Source: Moraxellaceae bacterium (GTDB taxonomy: Bacteria; Pseudomonadota; Gammaproteobacteria; Pseudomonadales; UBA3067). Taken from it: 6,586 nt of DNA. A program made the position numbers and the translations under genes. How positions within the stretch are numbered: the stretch's first letter is position 1; every line of letters starts with the position of its first letter. The notes beneath the pieces were generated by a model. The model did not search any database and was not told the DNA's origin. It saw nothing but the letters and a program-made list of their open reading frames with translations. The stretch is taken from assembly GCA_002401525.1 (NCBI GenBank), contig NVTH01000151.1:1-6586 (forward strand). The letters run 5' to 3'. Shown here in pieces: positions 1 through 6,269 of the stretch.

Positions 1-112
1 GCTTAATGCGCAAAAACAGCCTATCGGAACGAGGATTTTTGGCCCGGTGACTCGTGAGCTGCGAGGCGAGCAATTTATGAAAATTATCTCCTTAGCTCCA
101 GAAGTACTTTAG
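1..112 (+). CDS. rplN: 50S ribosomal protein L14 (uL14), 3' end only
   Basis: The window opens inside this gene; the reading frame starts at base 2 and ends at the TAG at 110-112, leaving the last 36 residues. They read [20 protein letters not shown] and end in [12 protein letters not shown], which is the highly conserved C-terminus of bacterial L14. L14 binds 23S rRNA on the interface side of the large subunit, takes part in an intersubunit bridge with 16S rRNA, and is the docking site of the silencing factor RsfS (family knowledge). In gammaproteobacteria it is the first gene of the spc operon, so the operon promoter should lie upstream of the window. The gap to rplX is 17 nt. The truncation is a window edge, not a broken gene. 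Confidence 0.97.
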   Translation, partial: LNAQKQPIGTRIFGPVTRELRGEQFMKIISLAPEVL

Positions 113-129
113 ATTATTGGGTATTGGTT

Positions 130-447
130 ATGTTAAAAATTAAACGAGACGATGAAGTCATCGTAATTACCGGAAAAGATGACGGTAAGCGCGGCAAGGT
201 GTTATCAGTGCTTGAAAACGATCGACTACTCGTTTCTGGTGTGAATATCATCAAAAAGCACACCAAGCCTAATCCGCAAGCAGGTGTTGCGGGTGGCATA
301 ATCGAAAAAGAGGCCCCGATTCAAGTGTCAAATGTTGCGATATTCAATGCAGCAACAGGCAAAGCGGATCGAGTGGGATTTAAGAATTTGGAAGACGGGA
401 AAAAAGTTCGTTTCTTCAAATCAAATAACGAACTGATAGACGCCTAA
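130..447 (+). CDS. rplX: 50S ribosomal protein L24 (uL24)
   Basis: L24 is an assembly-initiator protein that binds the 5' domain of 23S rRNA near the exit of the polypeptide tunnel. The protein from ATG 130 is 105 residues, against 104 in E. coli. An N-terminal KOW motif lies at about residues 6-33 ([18 protein letters not shown]), followed by the conserved KKHTKP segment, [15 protein letters not shown] near 60-73 and the C-terminal [14 protein letters not shown] at 124 would add two residues. I prefer ATG 130 because family members begin with a short M-x-K-I-(K/R)-R-D-D. The Shine-Dalgarno is weak for either start (TTGGGT at 117-122, 7 nt before the ATG), so translation may be coupled to rplN, which ends 17 nt upstream. 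Confidence 0.97.
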   Translation: MLKIKRDDEVIVITGKDDGKRGKVLSVLENDRLLVSGVNIIKKHTKPNPQAGVAGGIIEKEAPIQVSNVAIFNAATGKADRVGFKNLEDGKKVRFFKSNNELIDA

Positions 448-457
448 GTCGGACGCG

Positions 458-480
458 CAGGTAAATCGATGAGTAACTTG
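458..480 (+). promoter_or_regulatory. Weak hairpin around the rplE start; possible S8 translational operator
   Basis: CAGGT (458-462) can pair with ACTTG (476-480), four Watson-Crick pairs and one G-U. The left arm includes the rplE Shine-Dalgarno and the loop holds the ATG at 469. In E. coli, ribosomal protein S8 represses the spc operon by binding an mRNA structure that resembles its 16S helix 21 site and spans the rplX-rplE junction and the first rplE codons. The position is therefore right for that control. The structure seen here is short, and I cannot show the internal loop and adenosines needed for S8 recognition. This is a positional inference only. Confidence 0.25.
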
Positions 481-1008
481 AAAACGTTTTATCAACAGGA
501 AGTCATTGCTAAGTTAACTGAAGAGTTCAGTTATAAGACAGTAATGAATGTCCCAAAAATCACTAAAATCACTCTAAATATGGGTGTAGGTGAAGCAACT
601 CAAGACAAGAAAGCGCTGAATGGTGCTGTCGAAGATCTTGCGAAGATATCGGGGCAAAAGCCGATTATTACCTTAGCACGGCGGTCTATTGCTGGCTTTA
701 AGGTTCGTGAAGGGTGGCCTATTGGCTGTAAAGTAACTCTTCGCGGAACACGCATGTACGAATTTCTAGATCGATTAATTAGTATTGCTATTCCTCGTAT
801 CAGAGATTTTCGTGGTCTGAATCCCAAGTCGTTTGACGGTCGCGGTAATTTCAGCATGGGCCTTACTGAACAAATAGTATTCCCAGAGATTGATTACGAC
901 AAGATAGATAAGCTGCGCGGATTAGATATTACTATTACCACCACGGCTAAGACTGATGATGAGGGGCGTGCACTTTTGCGGGCGTTCCACCTTCCGTTAA
1001 AAAAATAA
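469..1008 (+). CDS. rplE: 50S ribosomal protein L5 (uL5)
   Basis: L5 binds 5S rRNA together with L18 and forms part of the central protuberance; it also contacts S13 and the P-site tRNA region. The protein is 179 residues, the same length as E. coli L5, and aligns throughout. Landmarks are [11 protein letters not shown] (about 33-43), SGQKPIIT (61-68), [19 protein letters not shown] (75-93), [10 protein letters not shown] (108-117), [11 protein letters not shown] (121-131), [10 protein letters not shown] (138-147) and [11 protein letters not shown] (151-161). The start ATG has an AGGT Shine-Dalgarno at 459-462, 6 nt upstream, and lies 21 nt after rplX. In E. coli the start of this gene is the S8 target that controls most of the spc operon. 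No unusual substitution was noticed. Confidence 0.99.
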   Translation: MSNLKTFYQQEVIAKLTEEFSYKTVMNVPKITKITLNMGVGEATQDKKALNGAVEDLAKISGQKPIITLARRSIAGFKVREGWPIGCKVTLRGTRMYEFLDRLISIAIPRIRDFRGLNPKSFDGRGNFSMGLTEQIVFPEIDYDKIDKLRGLDITITTTAKTDDEGRALLRAFHLPLKK

Positions 1009-1018
1009 GGTAAGTACG

Positions 1019-1324
1019 ATGGCAAAAGTATCCATGATCGAGCGTGAGAAAAAGCGTACTAAATTGGTAGCACAGTACGCTAAAAAACGAGCCGCGATTA
1101 AGGCGATCATTAAGAGCACAGAAAGCACTGACGAAGAACGTTGGGACGCTCAATTAGCGTTGCAAGCTTTACCTCGCGATTCCTCGCCGGTTAGACAACG
1201 CAATCGCTGCGGTATTACTGGAAGACCTCACGGCTTTTATCGTAAATTCGGATTAGCTAGAAATAAACTCCGCGAAGCTGCAATGAACGGTGAAGTGCCG
1301 GGATTAGTTAAAGCAAGCTGGTAG
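1019..1324 (+). CDS. rpsN: 30S ribosomal protein S14 (uS14), zinc-independent long form
   Basis: S14 sits in the head of the small subunit and is one of the last proteins to assemble, contacting S3, S10 and 16S rRNA. The product is 101 residues, the same length as E. coli S14, with the conserved [14 protein letters not shown] segment (51-64), TGRPHG (67-72), RKFGL and the C-terminal end [10 protein letters not shown]. It is the long form. Only one cysteine (Cys64) is visible, where the short zinc-binding form has a four-cysteine set, so it should fold without zinc. The Shine-Dalgarno AAGGT (1007-1011) overlaps the rplE stop and lies 7 nt before the ATG, which suggests coupled translation. Confidence 0.99.
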   Translation: MAKVSMIEREKKRTKLVAQYAKKRAAIKAIIKSTESTDEERWDAQLALQALPRDSSPVRQRNRCGITGRPHGFYRKFGLARNKLREAAMNGEVPGLVKASW

Positions 1325-1346
1325 ATATTAATTGGAGCGCTAGACC

Positions 1347-1742
1347 ATGAGTATGCAAGACCCTATCGCTGATCTGTTAACCCGCATTAGAAACGGGCAG
1401 ATGGCGGAGAAAGCTGCAGTAGCAATGCCTTCTTCTAAAACTAAAGTAGCGATCACTCAATTGTTGGTGAAAGAAGGCTATTTAACTGGCTTTAGTGTAG
1501 AAGAAGCGGATAAAAAGCCGATTTTGAATATCGATCTCAAATACCATAACGGCACAGCAGTTATTGAAGAAATAAAACGAGTAAGTCGTCCTGGTTTAAG
1601 AATTTACAAGGGCAACCAGGAACTTCCAAAGGTGAAAGCTGGTATGGGAGTCGCGGTGATATCTACCTGTAAAGGTGTTATGTCTGACCGTGAAGCGCGC
1701 GCCCAAGGTATCGGCGGCGAAGTTATTTGCACAGTTTTTTGA
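1347..1742 (+). CDS. rpsH: 30S ribosomal protein S8 (uS8)
   Basis: S8 is a primary 16S rRNA binding protein that recognises helix 21 in the central domain and is needed for platform assembly. In E. coli it is also the autogenous translational repressor of the spc operon. The product is 131 residues (E. coli 130). It starts with [18 protein letters not shown], contains the [10 protein letters not shown] stretch (about 28-37) and the [11 protein letters not shown] segment (79-89). It ends with the RNA-binding C-terminal region [20 protein letters not shown] and EVICTVF; the ST-x-KG-x-M motif is the signature loop. A GGAG Shine-Dalgarno (1334-1337) lies 9 nt before the ATG. The gene stands 22 nt after rpsN and 14 nt before rplF. 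Confidence 0.99.
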   Translation: MSMQDPIADLLTRIRNGQMAEKAAVAMPSSKTKVAITQLLVKEGYLTGFSVEEADKKPILNIDLKYHNGTAVIEEIKRVSRPGLRIYKGNQELPKVKAGMGVAVISTCKGVMSDREARAQGIGGEVICTVF

Positions 1743-1756
1743 TTAGGTGAATTCAC

Positions 1757-2290
1757 ATGTCACGTGTTGCAAAAAATCCCGTCACGATTCCTAGTGGTGT
1801 GGACGTTGTTATTAAGGGACAAAACGTTTCCGTTAAAGGCGGTAAAGGAACTTTAGCGTTGGATGTGTCACCGATGGTGGCGCTGTCCACTGAAGACGGT
1901 AAGGTTTTATTCGCAGGAGACGAATCTGTAAAGGGTTCTTGGGCGCAAGCTGGTACCGCTAGGTCGCTTGTTAACAATATGGTGATTGGCTGTAGTCAAG
2001 GGTTTCAAAAGAAACTGCTTTTAAACGGCGTTGGTTATCGAGCCCAAGCTAAAGGTAAAGTGCTGAATTTAACACTGGGGTTTTCACACCCTGTAGCGCA
2101 TGCACTGCCTGAAGGGATCACTGCTGAGACCCCAACTCAAACAGAGATCGTTATTTCTGGTATTGATAAACAAGCGGTTGGTGAAACGGCAGCTAAAATT
2201 CGCGCTTATCGTCCTCCCGAGCCCTACAAAGGCAAAGGTATTAAATATGCGGACGAACATATTATTCGTAAAGCGGCTAAGAAGAAGTAA
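1757..2290 (+). CDS. rplF: 50S ribosomal protein L6 (uL6)
   Basis: L6 lies near the factor-binding region of the large subunit, next to the sarcin-ricin loop and the L7/L12 stalk base, and is required for late 50S assembly. The protein is 177 residues, identical in length to E. coli L6. It has the usual two repeated alpha/beta domains. The first begins [15 protein letters not shown] and ends near residue 80; the second carries [13 protein letters not shown] (about 91-103), LGFSHPV (108-114), and the diagnostic C-terminal [17 protein letters not shown] followed by a lysine-rich tail AAKKK. The Shine-Dalgarno TAGGTGA (1744-1750) sits 6 nt before the ATG. Spacing of 14 nt to rpsH and 17 nt to rplR fits the operon. 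Confidence 0.99.
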   Translation: MSRVAKNPVTIPSGVDVVIKGQNVSVKGGKGTLALDVSPMVALSTEDGKVLFAGDESVKGSWAQAGTARSLVNNMVIGCSQGFQKKLLLNGVGYRAQAKGKVLNLTLGFSHPVAHALPEGITAETPTQTEIVISGIDKQAVGETAAKIRAYRPPEPYKGKGIKYADEHIIRKAAKKK

Positions 2291-2307
2291 GGGTTGAGGC
2301 AATCAAA

Positions 2308-2658
2308 ATGAAAGACAAGAAATCAGCTAGACTTCGGCGTGCCAAAAGTACCCGGTCCAAGATTAGAGCAAAAGGTGAAAGTCGGTTGTGCATTAGTCGT
2401 ACTCCCAGACACATCTACGCACAAGTTATCTCACCTGATGGTGATAAAGTGATTGCTTCCGCTTCTACTGTTGAAAAAGCAGTCGAACTAGAGGTAACAG
2501 GCAATATTTCTGCCGCGTCTGAAATTGGCAAGTTAATTGCCGAACGGGCAAAAGAAAATGGTATTGAACGCGTCGCATTTGACCGTTCAGGATTTAGATA
2601 TCATGGCCGCATTAAAGCGTTAGCGGATGCCGCTCGAGAAAATGGTCTTCAGTTTTAA
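2308..2658 (+). CDS. rplR: 50S ribosomal protein L18 (uL18)
   Basis: L18 binds 5S rRNA and, with L5, helps place it in the central protuberance. The 116-residue product (E. coli 117) begins with a basic, probably flexible N-terminus, [20 protein letters not shown]. It then shows [18 protein letters not shown] (about 31-48), [10 protein letters not shown], and the conserved C-terminal block [20 protein letters not shown] ending GLQF. The start is supported by GAGG at 2296-2299, 8 nt before the ATG. Its TAA overlaps the Shine-Dalgarno of rpsE, so the two genes are probably translated in a coupled way. It differs from E. coli mainly in a shorter middle section, which is common in the family. Confidence 0.99.
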   Translation: MKDKKSARLRRAKSTRSKIRAKGESRLCISRTPRHIYAQVISPDGDKVIASASTVEKAVELEVTGNISAASEIGKLIAERAKENGIERVAFDRSGFRYHGRIKALADAARENGLQF

Positions 2659-2669
2659 GGGTTAATAGC

Positions 2670-3191
2670 ATGGCAAAGCGTTCAAAAAATGATAATTCTG
2701 ACCGCCAGCAAGACGATGGCCTGCAAGAAAAGTTGGTGCAGGTAAATCGTGTCGCAAAAGTTGTTAAAGGTGGTAGGATCTTCGGCTTCACTGCACTGAC
2801 TGTAGTGGGTGACGGAAATGGTAAAGTTGGATACGGTCGAGGTAAAGCTCGCGAGGTGCCGATCGCTATACAAAAAGCGCTTGACGCAGCGAAGCGCAAT
2901 ATGATCCAAATTCAGCTTGATGGAACAACACTTCAGCACACAATAAACTCAGTTCATGGCGCTTCTAAAGTCCATATGCAACCTGCTTCTGAAGGTACTG
3001 GTGTTATCGCTGGGGGAGCAATGCGAGCTGTTTTTGAAGTGGCTGGTGTACATAACGTATTGGCTAAGTGTTACGGATCAACGAATCCCGTGAATGTTGT
3101 GCGAGCGACCGTAAAAGGGTTGGAATCCATGACTTCGCCTGAACAAGTTGCCAACAAGCGTGGCAAAACTGTTGAAGAAATTTTGGGGTAG
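2670..3191 (+). CDS. rpsE: 30S ribosomal protein S5 (uS5)
   Basis: S5 helps form the mRNA entry channel and, with S4, governs decoding accuracy and helicase activity. The protein is 173 residues against 167 in E. coli. The extra length lies in a polar N-terminus rich in Lys, Asn, Asp and Gln (residues 2-17). The double-stranded-RNA-binding-like N domain starts at about 18 with [13 protein letters not shown] and includes the loop VVKGGR (31-36), the region where spectinomycin-resistance changes arise in E. coli. [13 protein letters not shown] and GRGKAREVP follow. The C domain has [19 protein letters not shown] and [18 protein letters not shown]. Ala29 replaces E. coli Ser22 in the loop, which is a common natural variant. 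The Shine-Dalgarno AAGG (2657-2660) overlaps the rplR stop. An alternative start further in would lose the extension but has no better ribosome site that I can see. Confidence 0.98.
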   Translation: MAKRSKNDNSDRQQDDGLQEKLVQVNRVAKVVKGGRIFGFTALTVVGDGNGKVGYGRGKAREVPIAIQKALDAAKRNMIQIQLDGTTLQHTINSVHGASKVHMQPASEGTGVIAGGAMRAVFEVAGVHNVLAKCYGSTNPVNVVRATVKGLESMTSPEQVANKRGKTVEEILG

Positions 3192-3193
3192 AT

Positions 3194-3382
3194 ATGTCAT
3201 CTGATAAACGGATACGCGTTACTTTAGAGCGCAGCCTTAGTGGAAGATTAAAAAGCCATATTGCATGTGCGCATGGTTTAGGGTTACGTAAAATTCGACA
3301 AACCGTAGAGATCGACGTTAATCCTTCGATCATGGGTATGGTGAACAAGATTAATTATTTAGTTAAAGTAGAAGGGGTCTAA
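3194..3382 (+). CDS. rpmD: 50S ribosomal protein L30 (uL30)
   Basis: L30 is a small globular protein on the surface of the large subunit that contacts 23S rRNA. The 62-residue product (E. coli 59) has the family pattern: [18 protein letters not shown] at the N-terminus, the conserved [13 protein letters not shown] core (about 27-39), [18 protein letters not shown] at the C-terminus. Only 2 nt separate the rpsE stop from this ATG. The Shine-Dalgarno (GGGG at 3185-3188) lies within the last rpsE codons, 5 nt before the start, so ribosomes finishing S5 probably reinitiate here. Placement between rpsE and rplO is the standard spc order and supports the call. Confidence 0.98.
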   Translation: MSSDKRIRVTLERSLSGRLKSHIACAHGLGLRKIRQTVEIDVNPSIMGMVNKINYLVKVEGV

Positions 3383-3386
3383 GACA

Positions 3387-3821
3387 ATGCAACTAAACTC
3401 CCTTTCGCCCGCTCCAGGGTCTAAACATCGTGCGAAGCGCGTTGGCCGAGGAATCGGTAGTGGTTTCGGTAAAACTTGTGGCCGTGGTCATAAAGGTTTG
3501 AAATCCAGATCCGGTGGTAGCGTAAAGCCTGGTTTTGAAGGCGGGCAAATGCCGCTTCAAAGACGAGTACCAAAATACGGTTTTGTATCTCGCAAATCGC
3601 TAGTATCTTCAGAAGTTCGTCTGTCTGAGCTTAATAAAATTGACGGTGATATTGTCGATTTAGAGGCGCTTAAGGCTGCGAATCTTGTTAATAAAAGTAC
3701 TCTTTTCGCGAAAATAATTTTATCGGGGGAGGTGTCCAAGCCTTACACGATAAAAGCGTTAAGAATTACTGCCGGCGCTAAGACAGCGATCGAAGCGGCA
3801 GGCGGAAAAGTAGAGGCTTAA
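3387..3821 (+). CDS. rplO: 50S ribosomal protein L15 (uL15)
   Basis: L15 binds 23S rRNA in the middle stages of 50S assembly, threading an extended basic arm into the subunit. The protein is 144 residues, as in E. coli. The first 60 residues form the Gly/Arg/Lys-rich arm: [35 protein letters not shown] (about 21-37), [19 protein letters not shown] globular C-terminal domain follows with [21 protein letters not shown] and the typical end [13 protein letters not shown]. coli has Gly where this protein has Cys in GKTCGRG and Gln where it has Leu in HKGLKSR. The cysteine occurs elsewhere in gammaproteobacteria as far as I recall. The Shine-Dalgarno AAGGGG (3372-3377) lies inside the end of rpmD, 9 nt before the ATG, and the gap is 4 nt. 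Confidence 0.99.
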   Translation: MQLNSLSPAPGSKHRAKRVGRGIGSGFGKTCGRGHKGLKSRSGGSVKPGFEGGQMPLQRRVPKYGFVSRKSLVSSEVRLSELNKIDGDIVDLEALKAANLVNKSTLFAKIILSGEVSKPYTIKALRITAGAKTAIEAAGGKVEA

Positions 3822-3826
3822 TATCT

Positions 3827-5149
3827 ATGGCTAAACCCAATACTCCTACAATGACTCCAGGGATGCAGGCCGGATTATCGGAACTATGGAGGCGGATTGG
3901 GTTTGTGTTACTCGCCATATTTATATGCAGGGTGGGCGCTCACGTTCCCATCCCAGGCGTAGACCCAGAACAACTTAGTCGATTATTCGACGAGAATAAA
4001 GGCACCATCCTTAGTCTTTTTAATATGTTCTCTGGTGGTGCGATGGAGCGTATGAGTATTTTGGCACTCGGTATAATGCCTTATATCTCTGCTTCAATTA
4101 TTATGCAGTTGTTAACTGCCGTGACGCCCAGCCTTGAACAACTCAAAAAGGAAGGCGAGTCAGGTAAAAGGAAACTCACTCAGTACACCCGCTATGGCAC
4201 AGTGGTTCTCGGAATAGTGCAAGGGCTTGGAATCGCGGTCACGTTAATAAATCAAGGCGTAACTACATGGCCTGTAGAGAAGTTTTATCCAGTAGCAGTT
4301 ATCACGTTTGTTACCGGTACAGTATTTTTAATGTGGTTAGGTGAGCAAATCAACGAGCGCGGGATTGGCAATGGTATCTCCATTATCATTTTTGCTGGCA
4401 TTGTAGCCGGCATCCCCAGTGCGGTTGGGCAGTCCTTTGAGGCAGCTCGAGAGGGCGATTTAAATTTATTGTTGCTGCTGGTAGTTATGGTAGCAGCCGT
4501 GGGTACAGTAGGCTTGGTTGTTTTCATCGAGCGAGGCCAACGAAGGATTACAGTCAATTACGCGAAAAGGCAACAAGGCCGAAAGGTATTTGCTGCTCAA
4601 CAAAGCCACTTGCCATTAAAAGTGAATATGGCAGGCGTAATTCCACCAATATTCGCATCCAGTATTTTGCTGTTGCCCGCTACAGTAGGGCAATGGTTCG
4701 GCAGTCGTCCTGGGCTGGAGTGGTTACAGGATATAGCGCTTGAGATTTCGCCGGGCAGACCGCTGTACGTACTTATGTTTGCGGTTGGGATAATATTCTT
4801 CTGTTTTTTCTACACTTCTCTGACGTTTAATCCAAGGGAAGTAGCCGACAATCTGAAGCGGTCGGGCGCGTTCATACCGGGGATACGTCCTGGAGAGCAA
4901 TCGGCTAAATATATAGACAGCGTTTTAGCGAGACTTACGTTAATTGGTGCTCTATATATAACAGCAGTTTGTTTAGTTCCTGAGTTTTTGGTGATCGGTG
5001 CGAATGTGCCCTTTTACTTTGGCGGAACATCGTTGCTTATCGTTGTAGTCGTGGTGATGGACTTTATGGCTCAGGTGCAATCTCACCTTATGTCCCATCA
5101 GTATGAGAACTTGATGAATAAGGCGAATTTAAAGGGCAAGAAAGGCTAG
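3827..5149 (+). CDS. secY: Protein translocase subunit SecY
   Basis: SecY is the inner-membrane channel of the SecYEG translocon, which exports unfolded preproteins with SecA and inserts membrane proteins with the ribosome. The 440-residue product (E. coli 443) shows ten hydrophobic segments at about 22-38, 60-97 (plug plus TM2b), 121-142, 153-173, 182-200, 213-233, 267-290, 312-335, 368-388 and 396-416. Signatures are [20 protein letters not shown], the [18 protein letters not shown] loop, [14 protein letters not shown], the cytoplasmic C4 loop [20 protein letters not shown], and the C5 loop ending [12 protein letters not shown] with the conserved Arg354. Isoleucines 83, 87, 188 and 192 align with pore-ring positions (my alignment). 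It ends at [13 protein letters not shown] at 3812-3816 is the Shine-Dalgarno, and the gap to rplO is 5 nt. No inserted or missing segment is seen. Confidence 0.99.
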   Translation: MAKPNTPTMTPGMQAGLSELWRRIGFVLLAIFICRVGAHVPIPGVDPEQLSRLFDENKGTILSLFNMFSGGAMERMSILALGIMPYISASIIMQLLTAVTPSLEQLKKEGESGKRKLTQYTRYGTVVLGIVQGLGIAVTLINQGVTTWPVEKFYPVAVITFVTGTVFLMWLGEQINERGIGNGISIIIFAGIVAGIPSAVGQSFEAAREGDLNLLLLLVVMVAAVGTVGLVVFIERGQRRITVNYAKRQQGRKVFAAQQSHLPLKVNMAGVIPPIFASSILLLPATVGQWFGSRPGLEWLQDIALEISPGRPLYVLMFAVGIIFFCFFYTSLTFNPREVADNLKRSGAFIPGIRPGEQSAKYIDSVLARLTLIGALYITAVCLVPEFLVIGANVPFYFGGTSLLIVVVVVMDFMAQVQSHLMSHQYENLMNKANLKGKKG

Positions 5150-5156
5150 TTGATAC

Positions 5157-5179
5157 AGCCTCTAATCTCGGATTAGGCT
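5157..5179 (+). other. Short inverted repeat after secY, upstream of a T run
   Basis: CTAATC (5162-5167) and GATTAG (5171-5176) form a perfect 6-bp stem with a TCG loop. AGC (5157-5159) and GCT (5177-5179) can extend it past a two-base bulge. A run of seven T lies at 5200-5206, about 20 nt further on. An intrinsic terminator normally has the T run directly after the stem, so I do not call a terminator. It could be an attenuating or RNA-processing hairpin that lowers expression of rpmJ relative to secY, or stabilises the secY 3' end. The function is unknown. Confidence 0.4.
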
Positions 5180-5233
5180 CACTGGTTCGTTGTAAAAGAT
5201 TTTTTTGATTATAAAAGTAGCGGAGTAATCGTT

Positions 5234-5350
5234 GTGAAAGTACAGGCTTCTGTAAAAAAGATTTGTAGAAATTGTAAAGTGGTTAAGCGTAAGGGCGTAG
5301 TCCGAGTGATATGCAGCGCCGAACCAAGACATAAACAACGCCAGGGTTAA
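5234..5350 (+). CDS. rpmJ: 50S ribosomal protein L36 (bL36), zinc-binding form
   Basis: This 38-residue gene is too short for most gene finders and starts with GTG. It reads [20 protein letters not shown] and ends [14 protein letters not shown]. It has the same length as E. coli L36 and is nearly identical to it. The zinc ribbon is complete: Cys11, Cys14, Cys27 and His33, so this is the zinc-containing paralogue. L36 binds 23S rRNA near helices 89-91 and the factor-binding side late in 50S assembly. A CGGAG Shine-Dalgarno (5221-5225) lies 8 nt before the GTG. The gene follows secY after an 84-nt gap, the standard end of the spc operon. GTG initiation is also used by some relatives. Confidence 0.97.
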   Translation: MKVQASVKKICRNCKVVKRKGVVRVICSAEPRHKQRQG

Positions 5351-5390
5351 TCCCTACTATTAATGATATTTAAAACAAGCGGTCAGTGGG

Positions 5391-5415
5391 AGGTTGCTTT
5401 TATGGTTAGCAACTT
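5391..5415 (+). repeat. Inverted repeat overlapping the rpsM promoter candidate
   Basis: AGGTTGCT (5391-5398) and AGCAACTT (5408-5415) form an 8-bp stem (six perfect central pairs GTTGCT/AGCAAC, then one G-U and one A-U) around a 9-nt loop. The left arm contains the -35-like TTGCTT of the promoter candidate and the right arm lies in the spacer. As DNA it could be an operator. As RNA read through from the spc operon it could be a hairpin. Nearby T residues start only at 5430 and do not follow the stem directly, so it is not a clear terminator. Confidence 0.45.
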
Positions 5416-5430
5416 ATATCATTGCGCGCT
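5394..5430 (+). promoter_or_regulatory. Candidate sigma-70 promoter for the alpha operon (rpsM-rpsK-rpsD...)
   Basis: A -35-like TTGCTT (5394-5399) and a -10-like TATCAT (5417-5422, five of six consensus bases) are separated by exactly 17 nt. The stretch after the -10 is TGCGCGC, a GC-rich discriminator of the kind found at stringently controlled ribosomal promoters. Transcription would start near 5429-5430 and give a leader of about 52 nt before rpsM. In E. coli the alpha operon also has a promoter in the rpmJ-rpsM gap. The -35 match is poor (three of six), so upstream activation or read-through from the spc operon may matter. Confidence 0.5.
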
Positions 5431-5481
5431 TTTTATAGATGGCTGAAGAACAGAGTACTTGTTACCTTTGGAGAAGATTGA

Positions 5482-5838
5482 ATGGCCCGTATAGCTGGTG
5501 TAAACATACCGGATAATAAGCATACAGTGATATCTCTTACCTATATTTTTGGTATAGGTCGCACTTCCGCACGAAAAATATGTGCTGCAACCGGTGTAAA
5601 ACAGGATGCAAAGATTGGTGAATTGTCGGAAGCTGAATTAGATTTAATTCGTAATGAAGTGGGCGAATACGCCGTAGAAGGTGATTTGCGACGTGAAGTG
5701 TCCATGAACATTAAACGTTTAATGGATCTCAAGTGTTATCGCGGCCTGCGTCACAGACATAGTTTACCTGTTCGCGGTCAGCGATCAAAAACAAACGCAA
5801 GAACCCGTAAAGGTCCTCGCAAGCCAATTCGTAAATAA
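5482..5838 (+). CDS. rpsM: 30S ribosomal protein S13 (uS13)
   Basis: S13 sits at the top of the 30S head, forms intersubunit bridges with L5 and 23S rRNA, and its C-terminal tail reaches the P-site tRNA. The product is 118 residues, equal to E. coli S13. It begins [14 protein letters not shown] and has the helix-hairpin-helix-like [10 protein letters not shown] (about 24-33). [27 protein letters not shown] and [18 protein letters not shown] follow, then the basic end RKPIRK. The start is ATG, where E. coli uses GTG. GGAG at 5470-5473 lies 8 nt upstream. It is the first gene of the alpha operon. In E. coli, S4 represses this operon by binding a pseudoknot over this ribosome site. Confidence 0.99.
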   Translation: MARIAGVNIPDNKHTVISLTYIFGIGRTSARKICAATGVKQDAKIGELSEAELDLIRNEVGEYAVEGDLRREVSMNIKRLMDLKCYRGLRHRHSLPVRGQRSKTNARTRKGPRKPIRK

Positions 5839-5862
5839 GCGCGTTATTCAGGAAATAAGTAA

Positions 5863-6255
5863 ATGGCTACTGATAAAGGTTCACGTACCCGTAAAAAAGT
5901 TAAAAAGACAGTGGTAGATGGGATTGCTCATATCCACGCCTCTTTCAACAACACTATCGTTACAATCTCGGACAGGCAAGGTAATGCTCTTAGCTGGGCT
6001 ACCGCTGGAGGCTCCGGTTTTAGAGGGTCTCGTAAAAGTACTCCCTTCGCGGCGCAAGTAGCGGCGGAAAAGGCTGGGCAAGCTGCCCAAGAGTATGGGG
6101 TTCAAAATTTAGACGTTATGGTGAAAGGACCTGGTCCAGGTCGCGAGTCTGCAGTACGTGGATTGAATGGATGCGGATTTAATATCGGCAGCATTACCGA
6201 CGTTACACCGATTCCTCATAATGGTTGCCGTCCGCCGAAGAAAAGAAGAGTTTAA
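5863..6255 (+). CDS. rpsK: 30S ribosomal protein S11 (uS11)
   Basis: S11 lies on the 30S platform near the mRNA exit and the Shine-Dalgarno helix, with S18 and S21. The product is 130 residues (E. coli 129). The N-terminus is basic ([10 protein letters not shown]), then come [20 protein letters not shown] (about 19-38), [32 protein letters not shown] and the near-invariant C-terminus [18 protein letters not shown]. Asn120 in the HNG motif matches E. coli Asn119, which is known to be converted to isoaspartate. The N-terminus departs most from E. coli, as is usual. The Shine-Dalgarno CAGGA (5849-5853) lies 9 nt before the ATG, and the gap after rpsM is 24 nt. Confidence 0.99.
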   Translation: MATDKGSRTRKKVKKTVVDGIAHIHASFNNTIVTISDRQGNALSWATAGGSGFRGSRKSTPFAAQVAAEKAGQAAQEYGVQNLDVMVKGPGPGRESAVRGLNGCGFNIGSITDVTPIPHNGCRPPKKRRV

Positions 6256-6269
6256 GCGAGGAGTTTGTA

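Noticed and set aside
124..129. TTG at 124 as the rplX start
   Set aside because: It adds only Met-Val before a Met that matches the family start, uses a rarer start codon and places the GGG only 2 nt upstream.
480..489. Palindrome AAAACGTTTT at the start of rplE
   Set aside because: It begins on the G-rich codon end and encodes ordinary N-terminal L5 residues; a short AT-rich palindrome like this is common by chance and has no partner site nearby.
600..1153. Open frames on the minus strand opposite rplE and rpsN, and similar antisense frames opposite other genes
   Set aside because: They lie wholly or mostly across full-length conserved ribosomal genes, have no recognisable product or ribosome site, and are expected by chance from the codon use of the sense strand.
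2100..2297. A second + strand frame inside rplF (65 codons)
   Set aside because: It is out of frame within a complete L6 gene and its product resembles nothing I know; it is a shadow.
5157..5206. Intrinsic terminator after secY
   Set aside because: The stem is short and bulged and the T run starts about 20 nt after it, so the standard arrangement is not met.
5186..5215. A promoter for rpmJ (TTCGTT then TATAAA with 18 nt between)
   Set aside because: The -35 match is poor and the region is AT-rich, so a TATAAA-like hexamer is expected by chance; rpmJ can be read from the spc transcript.
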